A stretch of DNA of 64,000 nucleotides from Flavobacteriales bacterium (GTDB lineage: Bacteria; Bacteroidota; Bacteroidia; UBA10329): assembly GCA_020635495.1 (NCBI GenBank), contig JACJZQ010000001.1, positions 62,001 through 126,000 of the forward strand. Direction: 5' to 3'. The notes beneath the pieces were generated by a model. The model saw only the letters and a program-made list of their open reading frames with translations, searched no databases and was not told where the DNA came from. The position numbers were made by a program, and so were the translations under genes. The number at the start of each line of letters is the position of its first letter. The first letter of the stretch is position 1. Below are positions 17,473 through 26,321 of this stretch, in pieces.

Positions 17473-18033
17473 TCAGAACGGGATTCTTTGGGCGGCCAAA
17501 AGTAACGAAATGGCACCTGCTATTAAGGAAACGGTAACATTCCAATGCTTCGGTTTAACACTTATTGTGTTTACCACGACATATTGAAGCCCAAAAATGA
17601 TGGCAACCACAATCAGTTGGCCGACTTCCAACCCCACATTGAATGCAAACAACGGCATCAGCAATTCGTCACCCAATAGCGAACGCAAATAGTTGGAAAA
17701 GCCCATTCCGTGAATGAGGCCGAAACCGAGTGCCATTATGTAGGTTGCAATTGCGGCTTTTTCTTGCTTCGAGAAGAGGTTCTTGGCCGCTGTTGCCACA
17801 ATTGTAACCGGTATCAGAAACTCGACCCACGCTCCGTTAACGGGAATTATATTCAAAACGGCCAGCGCCAAGGTGATGGAATGGCCCACCGTAAAAGCCG
17901 TTACCAGCACTAGAATTTTCTTCCAATCTGAATAGACATAAGCTGCGCACAACGCCAGCAGGAACAGCATGTGATCGTAGCCGTTCAGGTCGGTTATATG
18001 TTCGAATCCGAGTTGGAGGTAAGTGGTAAACAT
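17473..18033 (-). CDS. HupE/UreJ family membrane protein
   Basis: Polytopic inner-membrane protein with about 5-6 hydrophobic segments. HupE/UreJ proteins transport nickel or other divalent metals. The family signatures are the N-terminal GFEHITDLNGYDHMLFL, the FTVGHSITL segment and GFGLIHGMGFSNYL, whose His/Asp residues are metal-ligand candidates. The ATG at 18033 begins MFTTYLQLGFEHI, the usual family start; an ATG at 18057 would add eight residues. No hydrogenase or urease is nearby, so the metal may be for the M1 peptidase or something else. Confidence 0.85.
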   Translation of the reverse strand: MFTTYLQLGFEHITDLNGYDHMLFLLALCAAYVYSDWKKILVLVTAFTVGHSITLALAVLNIIPVNGAWVEFLIPVTIVATAAKNLFSKQEKAAIATYIMALGFGLIHGMGFSNYLRSLLGDELLMPLFAFNVGLEVGQLIVVAIIFGLQYVVVNTISVKPKHWNVTVSLIAGAISLLLAAQRIPF

Positions 18034-18121
18034 GTTCTGAAGATACGATTGCGCCAAAGCTAATCTGTATCAGTTTTCGTTCTGTGGAAATCGTTTACCT
18101 TTTCGCTCAAACTGTTATGTC

Positions 18122-18730
18122 ATGGAAAAGAAGACCATCAAAGATCATTTGGAAACCCTTAAAACCACTGTTGAGGGATTGAACGTTCAGTTGCACTTGG
18201 GAAAAGCCGATGCTGAGAAAGCGTTTGAGGAGCAGAAGGCCAACCTGCGCGATTGGGCGGTCAAGATGCGTTCGCGCGTGGACGAAGCAAAAGAGTTGAA
18301 CAAGGAACAGGCAACCAAGATAAAGGCCACATTGGAAGAGTTGCGCCTACAGGCTGCGCTGGGAAAAGCCACATCAGAAGACCTGCTTCGTGAACAGCAA
18401 CAGGAATTGAAGAAGAAAATGGAGCAGCTCCGCTCCGATCTGGATCTGGTTTTCGACACCGGAAAGGAACACTCAGACCAGATCCTGGAAGAACTTTCAC
18501 TGAAGCTTCACGATTACCAGATCAAGTTCGACATTTTCAAACTGCAACTTCAGTTAGCGAAAATGGAAGGCGAGCAGGCGTTTGAAAAGCGCAAAAAAGA
18601 GGCTGAGGCCAAACTGCAGGAATTTCAAAAGGACCTTGAAAAGCGTGCTGAGGAAGCGTCAGGTAAACTGGAGCACTTCTCCAAAGAAATGTCGCAAGCT
18701 TGGAAGCACGTTCGAAAGGCGTTCGACTAA
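18122..18730 (+). CDS. Coiled-coil protein with three internal repeats, unknown function
   Basis: 202 residues, no signal peptide, almost wholly helical and charged. A motif of the form L-x-L/V-Q-x-x-L-G/A-K-x-x-x-E-x-x-F/L-x-E-Q/R-K/Q occurs at about 20-42, 73-95 and 138-160, so the protein arose by internal repetition. The C-terminus ends in AWKHVRKAFD, an amphipathic helix that might touch membrane. It resembles small stress-related helical proteins, but no family name is secure. A TACCTTTT box lies about 20 bp upstream. Confidence 0.72.
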   Translation: MEKKTIKDHLETLKTTVEGLNVQLHLGKADAEKAFEEQKANLRDWAVKMRSRVDEAKELNKEQATKIKATLEELRLQAALGKATSEDLLREQQQELKKKMEQLRSDLDLVFDTGKEHSDQILEELSLKLHDYQIKFDIFKLQLQLAKMEGEQAFEKRKKEAEAKLQEFQKDLEKRAEEASGKLEHFSKEMSQAWKHVRKAFD

Positions 18731-18733
18731 ACT

Positions 18734-19912
18734 TTACTCAAAACTCAACTTGGCGTTGTAAAGGTTCGCAACCGATACACCCAAGTTGAGATATCCTGTC
18801 AACAGGTTATTCTCCTTATCCCAATTAAGGTCAGAAAACCATGTTTTCATTGACTCACCACTAATGGGATTGGAGGTTTGGAACACAATGACCTTTTTTT
18901 CCAGCCCATTATCTTGAAACGCATAATGTCTGGTTGAAAAATTTAGCGTGGAGGCATTACTTGGCACACTTTCAAGCTTGACAATCGCATCTGGAATGAA
19001 GGTGTCGTGCACCAAATGTTCTAGTGTGATATTTAGAGTGTCATTTTGAAGGTTGAATATGAACGGGACGGAAATCTGACCCACCTGAGGTCTTTTCTTG
19101 GGATACCAACCTCTGAATCGGTTGCTTCCTTCCTTCATAAATCCGAGGAACCACGTTTGCATTTTCTCCTGCAATCTGTCGGGGTGTGTATCGTACCACC
19201 AGATCCATTCATACGGATGCAGCTCCGGCCCGCCCGTGTGGTTATAGTCTGCCACAAAAGCCCCATACATCCCAAAGGTTGCGTGATCTGTTCCAATGTT
19301 GTGATGCTCTTTGGAGGAGTTGGGGCGATGGCACGGATAAAACTTGGAATTGAGCATAAACACGTAATCCAATGGCGGGGTGATCTCGCAGTGAAGCCTG
19401 TACTTGTCAATGTTCTCCAGCGTTTTCGGATAGATGCAAGGCGGTTCATCCAAGTTCTTGATGCGCTTGAAGCGATTCTTCTCGCATTTTTGCACATAGC
19501 CGGGCCACAGAAAATCGATGTATTTGCGCGTGTGGGGAATGAGATTGAAGTTCACATCGTACTCCGTAAAGTGTGGTGGCCAACTGGGAACGCGGATACC
19601 ATCCCGCTCCGTTCCAACAAACTTCTGCTTGGTCATACTCAGCGCCTTCCATTTGTATCCGAAAATGCTGATGATCCATCCCGCTTCCGCAACTCTATGT
19701 CGCTGGCTTTTTGATGGTAGAACGCTGTCAACCGAGAACGCTTTTACTAGGTCCACCAAGTGTTCGTTGAGGCTGTCGTTATCGCTTATGTACTGCCGGC
19801 TTTGCTTCAGCAGCAACCATTTGTCTGGCGTTTTATCAAATGATGAAATCGATAATTGCTCCTGCCCGAAGCACAGGATCGGGAGAAGCATCAGGGGTAA
19901 AAATTTGAACAT
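18734..19912 (-). CDS. Secreted protein, unknown function, His-rich conserved core
   Basis: 392 residues with a signal peptide (MFKFLPLMLLPILCFGQ). No family was recognised. The core holds a dense set of His/Asp/Glu: HHNIGTDHATFGMYG, DYNHTGGPELHPYEW and DTHPDR, which looks like a metal-binding site, preceded by Cys-containing segments (EPPCIYPKT, HCEITPPLDY). The C-terminal part (about 270-392) is beta-rich. It follows the DUF192 gene by 8 bp on the same strand and may belong to that operon. Confidence 0.7.
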   Translation of the reverse strand: MFKFLPLMLLPILCFGQEQLSISSFDKTPDKWLLLKQSRQYISDNDSLNEHLVDLVKAFSVDSVLPSKSQRHRVAEAGWIISIFGYKWKALSMTKQKFVGTERDGIRVPSWPPHFTEYDVNFNLIPHTRKYIDFLWPGYVQKCEKNRFKRIKNLDEPPCIYPKTLENIDKYRLHCEITPPLDYVFMLNSKFYPCHRPNSSKEHHNIGTDHATFGMYGAFVADYNHTGGPELHPYEWIWWYDTHPDRLQEKMQTWFLGFMKEGSNRFRGWYPKKRPQVGQISVPFIFNLQNDTLNITLEHLVHDTFIPDAIVKLESVPSNASTLNFSTRHYAFQDNGLEKKVIVFQTSNPISGESMKTWFSDLNWDKENNLLTGYLNLGVSVANLYNAKLSFE

Positions 19913-19920
19913 TCTTTAGA

Positions 19921-20439
19921 TTATTTGCCGTCTGTTCTTACAAACTCAATTCGGTCTCCAACGGCCACTCCATGGATGTCGCAAAAGCCTTCGATCAACT
20001 CTAAAACATAAAGTGCTGGCCCACGAGATGGGATGGATTTCTCTGACTTAGGAACACAGTACTTGGCAATGCTTTCAATCTCGCCATCAGCCTTAATGTA
20101 CAGGATGTCCAAGCCGATAAGCGTGTTTCGCATCCAGAATGAACGCTGTTCTTCCCTTTCGAAAATGAAAAGCATTCCCTGAGTATCTGGCATGCTTCTG
20201 CGATGCATGAGCCCTATTGTTCTCTCACTTTCCACATCAGCAATTTCGATGTCAATGTGACGAATCGTGTCTCCTGCAGCTTTGATCAACCACAACTCTC
20301 CTTCTTTTTTGAACTGAGGCCCTGCTTGTCTTACCGTTGATCTACCACTGTCTTCATTGGACGGGCTCGAATCTGAGCCGCCATCACACCCGGCCATGGC
20401 TACGGCCACCAACAACGGGAACAGCACTTTCAATTTCAT
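19921..20439 (-). CDS. DUF192 lipoprotein
   Basis: 172 residues. A lipoprotein signal (VAMAGC, Cys18) and a Ser/Asn-rich linker precede a DUF192 domain (about 60-168) with ERTIGLMHRRSMPDTQGMLF, FWMRNTLIGLDILYI and VLELIEG. DUF192 is a small beta-barrel-like extracytoplasmic domain of unknown activity. It overlaps the upstream M1 peptidase by ATGA. Confidence 0.88.
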   Translation of the reverse strand: MKLKVLFPLLVAVAMAGCDGGSDSSPSNEDSGRSTVRQAGPQFKKEGELWLIKAAGDTIRHIDIEIADVESERTIGLMHRRSMPDTQGMLFIFEREEQRSFWMRNTLIGLDILYIKADGEIESIAKYCVPKSEKSIPSRGPALYVLELIEGFCDIHGVAVGDRIEFVRTDGK

Positions 20440-22313
20440 TTCTTTCTCTCTTTAGGAAATGGGTAAACTCCGTTGATGTTGTTCAGGTCTGCCATTCTGG
20501 TCGATGGGTCTATCTCAATACTCTTAATGTGTTTCCTTTTAAGGTCGATGTCAAAAGTATAAGTTGGATTTGTCCATTCCCAGTCTGGCAGAATTCTTCT
20601 TCCTTCTTGGCCTGCTTCCAGTGGCTTTTCGCCTCTCATAAGACCAACAGGTATGTAATACCATATTTGGTTTCCGTCCTTGTCTTCCACGAGAATGTCT
20701 AAAGGCATGGGCAGTGCCCCGATTTTTTCCAAAACTATGGACGTTAGGCCCTTTTTCTCTTTATCCACTTCCTTAATGCTGTAATCAATATGCTGTGTGG
20801 TACCGACCCAAAGATCCATGAACCAATTCAACTCCAGACCAGATTGCTTTTCCATAACTCTGATGAAATCGTTCGGAGTTGGGTGTTTGAATTTCCACGT
20901 ATTGAAGTAGCGTTTCATTCCTTTCCAGAAATCATATTTCCCAATAATATATTCCAGCTGCATGAGAAAAACTGAACCTTTTGAGTATGATGATACACCA
21001 TAACAATAATTGGTCTGGAAATGGTCTGCATGCGTTGTCAACGGTTCCTGAAGGCCGTTTGCATAGAGATCTGCCATTCTTTGCACATCCCCGAGGTGCG
21101 GGTTCGGGTTTTTGTAATCATTCAGCGCGTTTAACACGTGATCCTGTGCATACGATGTAAAACCCTCGTCCATCCACGGGTACTTGCTTTCATTGGTGGC
21201 TAGAACACCATAGTACCAGTTATGGAAAGCTTCATGAACCGTTACACTCAACAACCCTCCGTAGGCTCTGCCCGATGAAATAAGAGTGGCCATAGGATAT
21301 TCCATGCCTCCGTCTCCACCCTGAATGGTGCTGAACTGCTTGTACGGGTATTTGCCAAACTTGCTGTCCATGATCTGCCACGCCTTGACCATATCCTGCT
21401 GGAGTTTTAACCAGTTCCCAGTGGTGTCTTCCTGATAGAAGAAGTGCAGTGTTGGTCCATTAGGCACATATTGAATGTCGTGAATGAAGTCCGGGTCTGC
21501 TGCCCAAGCAAAATCGTGTACTTGGGGCGCAACGAAATGCCAAGTGAGCTTGTCTCCAAGCGGTTGCATAACCTCAACCCCTTGCTCTTGATAGCCATGG
21601 CCAATTTCATTGGGGTTTTGCAAGTAACCAGTGCCTCCAATAACGTACTTTTTATCTATGGAGATCTTAACATCGAAATCTCCGAAAACCCCAAAGAATT
21701 CTCGTCCAACGTATGGGTCTGGATGCCAACCTTCGTGATCATACTCGGCCAACTTCGGGTACCATTGTGTCATTGAAAAATCAATGCCCTGCGCATTATC
21801 TCTTCCACTTCTTCTAACCTGTAGCGGGACCTGAGAATAGAAATCCATAAGAAACTCAGACTTCGCACCGGGAAGAATCGGTTCTGGAAGCTTTACCTCC
21901 AGAATGGTTCCTTGAACCTTGAACTCGGCATACTTACCGTTCTGAGATAGGGATTGAACTGTGTGGTAACCGATCTCTTCTGGTTTCAGTTTAGAAATTC
22001 TATCTCCAACCCTTGGGTCTGGGTCTGGCAGTGTTCTTGAGCGAATGTCCATCATGCTGCCCGGCTGAAACGCATTAAAATATAGGTGGTAGTAGACTCG
22101 CGTCAGTGTATCAGGCGAGTTATTCGTGTAAACCAGTTTCTGTTTGCCAGCGAACTGGTGCTTTTCCACATCCATATCAATTTCCATTTGATAGGAGACA
22201 TGCTGCTGCCAATAGCCGTGTTGGGCTATTGTAGAAAGGCTTACGGCAAGAAGCCCAACGATTAAAAAATGTGAAGGGTCCAATGCTTTAGGGAACAATC
22301 TCATGAAATTCAT
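20436..22313 (-). CDS. M1 family metallopeptidase (second copy)
   Basis: 625 residues with an N-terminal hydrophobic export segment (FLIVGLLAVSLSTIAQ). Zinc site HEAFH at 360-364 with Glu383 in WMDEGFTSY (HExxH-x18-E), and MEYPMATLISS upstream in place of GAMEN. It differs in length and sequence from the M1 protein at 15131-17443, so it is a separate paralogue. ATG at 22313 is used; another at 22304 is possible. The first codons overlap the 3' end of the upstream membrane-protein gene by 26 bp. Confidence 0.92.
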   Translation of the reverse strand: MNFMRLFPKALDPSHFLIVGLLAVSLSTIAQHGYWQQHVSYQMEIDMDVEKHQFAGKQKLVYTNNSPDTLTRVYYHLYFNAFQPGSMMDIRSRTLPDPDPRVGDRISKLKPEEIGYHTVQSLSQNGKYAEFKVQGTILEVKLPEPILPGAKSEFLMDFYSQVPLQVRRSGRDNAQGIDFSMTQWYPKLAEYDHEGWHPDPYVGREFFGVFGDFDVKISIDKKYVIGGTGYLQNPNEIGHGYQEQGVEVMQPLGDKLTWHFVAPQVHDFAWAADPDFIHDIQYVPNGPTLHFFYQEDTTGNWLKLQQDMVKAWQIMDSKFGKYPYKQFSTIQGGDGGMEYPMATLISSGRAYGGLLSVTVHEAFHNWYYGVLATNESKYPWMDEGFTSYAQDHVLNALNDYKNPNPHLGDVQRMADLYANGLQEPLTTHADHFQTNYCYGVSSYSKGSVFLMQLEYIIGKYDFWKGMKRYFNTWKFKHPTPNDFIRVMEKQSGLELNWFMDLWVGTTQHIDYSIKEVDKEKKGLTSIVLEKIGALPMPLDILVEDKDGNQIWYYIPVGLMRGEKPLEAGQEGRRILPDWEWTNPTYTFDIDLKRKHIKSIEIDPSTRMADLNNINGVYPFPKERKK

Positions 22314-24174
22314 ATTGTTTTATCCTCAGTTTTCTTCCTGTTGTTTCAAGTCTCAAGTTCTTAAGCTCGCAAAAGGTGTGTTGCTCATCCGTTATGATAA
22401 ACTCAGGTCTAAGCCAATCTATGTATTCTTTTGATGTCTCTAGAGTTGAAGAAGCGCCCTTATATTGAGCTAGGGCCGTTTTATTAACCCAAGCAAGGCT
22501 TTCTGTGGTCCCTTCAAAATCCTTTTGGACCATGTTCACCCGAAAAATGAATGACCTTGGCACCAGACTGGATAGGTCCAAAAACTCATTATATCTAATT
22601 AGCCGGTAACTATATTCTTCTTCGTTGCAAACGGCAAAACCCACTCTTTTTCCTTTCAGTTCAGATATTAGGTTAATCAATTGCCTCTTGTCATAGGAAT
22701 GGCTCAAAACATAGTCTTCCGTGTTTCCCCAAGTGTAAACCAACTCATAGCTTTTAGAAATGACTGCGCTCCATATTGTGTTAATAATCATAAATCCTAA
22801 TAGAATAAAAGAGAGCACTCGATGTCTAATGTTTCTGCTAGACCTCATCAAGAACACACCCCAAACACCAAGTGGAAAAAGCATTATCGAACTAAGCGCT
22901 GTAAAGAGTTTAACGATATTCTGAGATTGGAAAATTGCAAAAAGCAGACAGAACCCTGAAATGCCAGCAAACGTGTAAAGAAGAATAAAACCAGAACGTT
23001 TCGCTCGACCTTTGGTCAAAAGATAAAACGCCCCGATCCATAACGGAACAGAAAGGATAAGTGTCCATATTACTCTTACAAATGTGTGCAATGAGAGGTA
23101 CGCCAACTGCCCAAAGTTTTCTAGGTGAACAGGATAGCCCCGTCCGTCCAGTGCTACATACACATAGGGCATAATGCCAGCTAAGAATAAGGCAATTGTC
23201 TCCTTCCACAAGCCTGAAAGCCCTACGTATTTAAGTACGTTAGGATACACGGCCTGTAAGAGGAGGAGTGTTAGAGCCATCAGAAACCCCGGAACAACAA
23301 AGCTTGAGTGGACCGCCCCTAGTAACATTAGCCCCAAAAAACCAGGCCTAAATAGGCTTTCGTCCTTTAGCATCAGCGCAAACAACCCCATGGCAATGCC
23401 CCCTAATAGGTATGAACTTTCAGCATAAGTTGGCCAGTTGTAAGAAAAAGGCGAGAGGAGATCCATCTCCAAAGCCGGTAAAAGCCCCACAAAGGAATTG
23501 TTCAGCAAAAGGGCAAGAATTGCTCCAACAGCTCCCAATAGATTACCGACCACCGGTTTAAACAACGCAAAGAACACGAGCAGGAAAAGGCTTATAGCCA
23601 ATGAACGATATAGGATGGAATATGCATAATATGGTGTTATGTCTAAATAATGAGAGAAGAAGCCAGAAAGCCAAAGGTCTCCGTAGTGATAAAGCAACTT
23701 CTGAGGGTTATCTGACACTGAAGAAGCTAACGTTTCCTGTCCAAACTCATACATCATTTGACCGTGGGCCGAATAGAATGACAGGTCCGTATTGCCCACA
23801 TAAACCGTTTCAACACCCCTTCTAAGATCGTGCCTAGACGCCTCGTGTAGAAACACCACAACAGCAAGGCCCAATACTACAGATAACTGCATCAAATGGT
23901 TGATGGTAAACAGGGGATTTGGCCCACAGGCAGTGATACGTTGCTTTGCAAGCACCACAAAAAACGGGATGAATACGATAAGAATGCTACCAAAACCGGC
24001 ATGAATCACTCCTAACAAAACTATTGCCAACAGTAAACCAGCAGAGAGCCTGCTGGCAGTATCATTCAATGGTTTTGTTGCAGGAACAATGACCAGTCCA
24101 AGTATGTAAATTGCAACAAACGAAAGGCCATAGACCCCGATAATCACTGCGCCATATGGGTTGAATGGGTCCAA
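22288..24174 (-). CDS. Polytopic membrane protein, GT-C glycosyltransferase-like architecture
   Basis: 628 residues with about 12 membrane segments, a first large outside loop (about 115-185, with VGNTDLSFYSAHGQ and several acidic residues) and a soluble C-terminal domain (about 490-628). This layout is that of GT-C transferases such as ArnT/PMT, which use polyprenyl-phosphate sugars, but no family motif is certain. The start is TTG at 24174, four bases after the peptidase stop; no ATG lies before the first membrane helix. The nearby sugar genes (26322-29318) are a plausible source of its donor. Confidence 0.7.
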   Translation of the reverse strand: MDPFNPYGAVIIGVYGLSFVAIYILGLVIVPATKPLNDTASRLSAGLLLAIVLLGVIHAGFGSILIVFIPFFVVLAKQRITACGPNPLFTINHLMQLSVVLGLAVVVFLHEASRHDLRRGVETVYVGNTDLSFYSAHGQMMYEFGQETLASSVSDNPQKLLYHYGDLWLSGFFSHYLDITPYYAYSILYRSLAISLFLLVFFALFKPVVGNLLGAVGAILALLLNNSFVGLLPALEMDLLSPFSYNWPTYAESSYLLGGIAMGLFALMLKDESLFRPGFLGLMLLGAVHSSFVVPGFLMALTLLLLQAVYPNVLKYVGLSGLWKETIALFLAGIMPYVYVALDGRGYPVHLENFGQLAYLSLHTFVRVIWTLILSVPLWIGAFYLLTKGRAKRSGFILLYTFAGISGFCLLFAIFQSQNIVKLFTALSSIMLFPLGVWGVFLMRSSRNIRHRVLSFILLGFMIINTIWSAVISKSYELVYTWGNTEDYVLSHSYDKRQLINLISELKGKRVGFAVCNEEEYSYRLIRYNEFLDLSSLVPRSFIFRVNMVQKDFEGTTESLAWVNKTALAQYKGASSTLETSKEYIDWLRPEFIITDEQHTFCELKNLRLETTGRKLRIKQYEFHEIVP

Positions 24175-24178
24175 ATAA

Positions 24179-26296
24179 TCAGTGATCGATGCCCATTAAT
24201 TTGAACATAAATGCATATTCCATTGCTGTTTCCTTGAGACTTTCGAAACGGCCGCTTGCACCTCCGTGTCCTGCTTCCATGTTGGTGTGAAGCAATAGCA
24301 GGTTATCGTCTGTTTTATTGTCCCTTAGTTTAGCGACCCACTTGGCGGGCTCCCAGTACTGAACTTGGCTATCGTGAAGGCCAGTGGTAACCAGCATGTT
24401 CGGGTAATCCTGTGCAACCACGTTGTCGTATGGCGAATAACTCAGAATGTAGTCGTAGTATTCCTTCTCATTCGGGTTTCCCCACTCATCGTATTCGCCA
24501 GTTGTCAGTGGAATGCTCTCATCCAGCATGGTCGTGATCACGTCCACAAACGGAACTGCTGCAACGACACCTTTCCAAAGGTCGGGGCGCATGTTCACTA
24601 CAGCACCCATCAATAGCCCTCCTGCAGAGCCGCCCATGGCGAAAAGCCCTTCTGTGGTTGTGTAGTTGTTCTCGATGAGGAACTCTCCGCAATTGATGAA
24701 GTCCGTGAACGTGTTCTTCTTATTCAGCAATTTACCATCCTCGTACCAATCGCGCCCCATTTCCTGCCCTCCACGGATGTGCGCCAAAGCGTAGATGAAT
24801 CCACGGTCGAGCAGGCTTAAGCGTACAGAGCTGAAATAAGGGTCCATGGTTGCTCCATAAGAACCGTAGGCATACAGCAGTGTTGGATTGCTGCCGTCTT
24901 TCTTCACTCCTTTTCTGTAGACAATTGACATTGGAACCTGGGTACCGTCATCGGCCGTTACCATTACGCGCTCGGTCTGGTAATTGGTCCTGTCGAAATC
25001 ACCGATCACCTCCTGTTCTTTCAACAAGGTTTTCTCCTTGGTTTTCATGTTATAGTCCAAGGTTGACCATGGAGTGGTAAGCGATGAATAGCCATAGCGC
25101 AGAATTTCGGTGTCGAAATCCATGTTGGTACCGATGTAGCTTGTATAAGCCTCTTCGCCAAAATCCAGATAGTGTTCGTTGCCTGTTTTTTGGTCAATGA
25201 TGCGCAACTGTGGCAATCCTTCAGAACGCTCCGCTACCACCAGATGGTTTCTGAAAATCTCGATGTTCTCCAATAGTGTTTCTGGACGATGGGCAATGAC
25301 CTCTTTCCAGTTTTCCTTGCCTGGTTTTGATACCGGTGTTTCCATCAGTCGGAAATTCTTAGCATCCCAATTTGTTACGATGTATAGTTTATCACCAAAA
25401 TGTGAAACATCGTATTCATGGTCTCGTTCTCGGGGTTGAATGATGGTGAATTCGCCCTTAGGGTTTGCCGCATCCAGCATCTGATACTCGGATGAAACCG
25501 TTTGAAACGAGCCGATGAAGATGTAGTCCTTGCTTTTGCTTCGCCAAGCGTAGCATGTAAAGGTTTCGTCTTCCTCCAAGAACACCTCCACATCATCATG
25601 AACGTCTGTTCCCAACTGATGACGAACGATACGGTTCGTCCGCAAGGTCTCCGTGTCTTTAGCTATGTAAAAGAATGTCTTGTTGTCTTTTGCCCATGCT
25701 CCTCCGCCAGCGCAATTGGCAATGGTCTCGTAGTACATTTCGCCTGTTTCCAAGTTCTTGAAATGGATGGTGTAAAGCCTACGGCTGACGGTGTCAATGC
25801 CAAAGGCAGCTACCTTGTTGTCATCGCTTATTTCAATTCCTCCCAGAGAGAAATAATCGTGGCCTTCGGCCAACGCGTTCTCATCTATGAACACCTCCTC
25901 AGGCGCCTCCATCGAGCCCTTTCTGCGGCAATGGAGCTTGTATTCCTTGCCTTCCTCGTAACGCGTGTAGTAGAAATAGCCATTGTCTTTGTACGGCACG
26001 CTTTCGTCATCTTCCTTGATGCGGGCGCGCATTTCCTTATACAGGTCTTCCTGAAACTGCTTGGTGTCTGACAGAAGCTCTGCCGTGTAGGCATTTTCGT
26101 CTTCCAGATACTTGATCACTTCAGGGTTTTCGCGCTCTTTCAGCCAGAAGTAATTGTCTGTTCTTGTATGACCGTGAATGGTCATTTCGTGCGGTTGCTT
26201 TTCGGCAATTGGCGGGGTCATGGTTTGAATATTGTTTCTGTAGTTACAGGTGACGCTTGCGGCCGCCAAGAATGTTATCAGAAAGAATTGTCTCAT
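24179..26296 (-). CDS. Prolyl oligopeptidase family / oligopeptidase B-like peptidase
   Basis: 705 residues, S9A serine peptidase that cleaves short peptides. An N-terminal signal (FFLITFLAAASVTC) looks like a lipoprotein or exported start. The beta-propeller covers about 90-420 and the alpha/beta-hydrolase domain the rest. The catalytic triad is Ser557 (GGSAGG), Asp642 (GLHDSQV) and His677 (EAGHGG). The Glu-rich ligand pocket and length suggest oligopeptidase B (PtrB) specificity for basic residues, but this was not tested. An open frame runs to 26425, overlapping the aminotransferase gene; the ATG at 26296 is the natural start. Confidence 0.92.
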   Translation of the reverse strand: MRQFFLITFLAAASVTCNYRNNIQTMTPPIAEKQPHEMTIHGHTRTDNYFWLKERENPEVIKYLEDENAYTAELLSDTKQFQEDLYKEMRARIKEDDESVPYKDNGYFYYTRYEEGKEYKLHCRRKGSMEAPEEVFIDENALAEGHDYFSLGGIEISDDNKVAAFGIDTVSRRLYTIHFKNLETGEMYYETIANCAGGGAWAKDNKTFFYIAKDTETLRTNRIVRHQLGTDVHDDVEVFLEEDETFTCYAWRSKSKDYIFIGSFQTVSSEYQMLDAANPKGEFTIIQPRERDHEYDVSHFGDKLYIVTNWDAKNFRLMETPVSKPGKENWKEVIAHRPETLLENIEIFRNHLVVAERSEGLPQLRIIDQKTGNEHYLDFGEEAYTSYIGTNMDFDTEILRYGYSSLTTPWSTLDYNMKTKEKTLLKEQEVIGDFDRTNYQTERVMVTADDGTQVPMSIVYRKGVKKDGSNPTLLYAYGSYGATMDPYFSSVRLSLLDRGFIYALAHIRGGQEMGRDWYEDGKLLNKKNTFTDFINCGEFLIENNYTTTEGLFAMGGSAGGLLMGAVVNMRPDLWKGVVAAVPFVDVITTMLDESIPLTTGEYDEWGNPNEKEYYDYILSYSPYDNVVAQDYPNMLVTTGLHDSQVQYWEPAKWVAKLRDNKTDDNLLLLHTNMEAGHGGASGRFESLKETAMEYAFMFKLMGIDH

Positions 26297-26321
26297 CTTT
26301 TGTTTGTTGTGGCCTCGGGCG

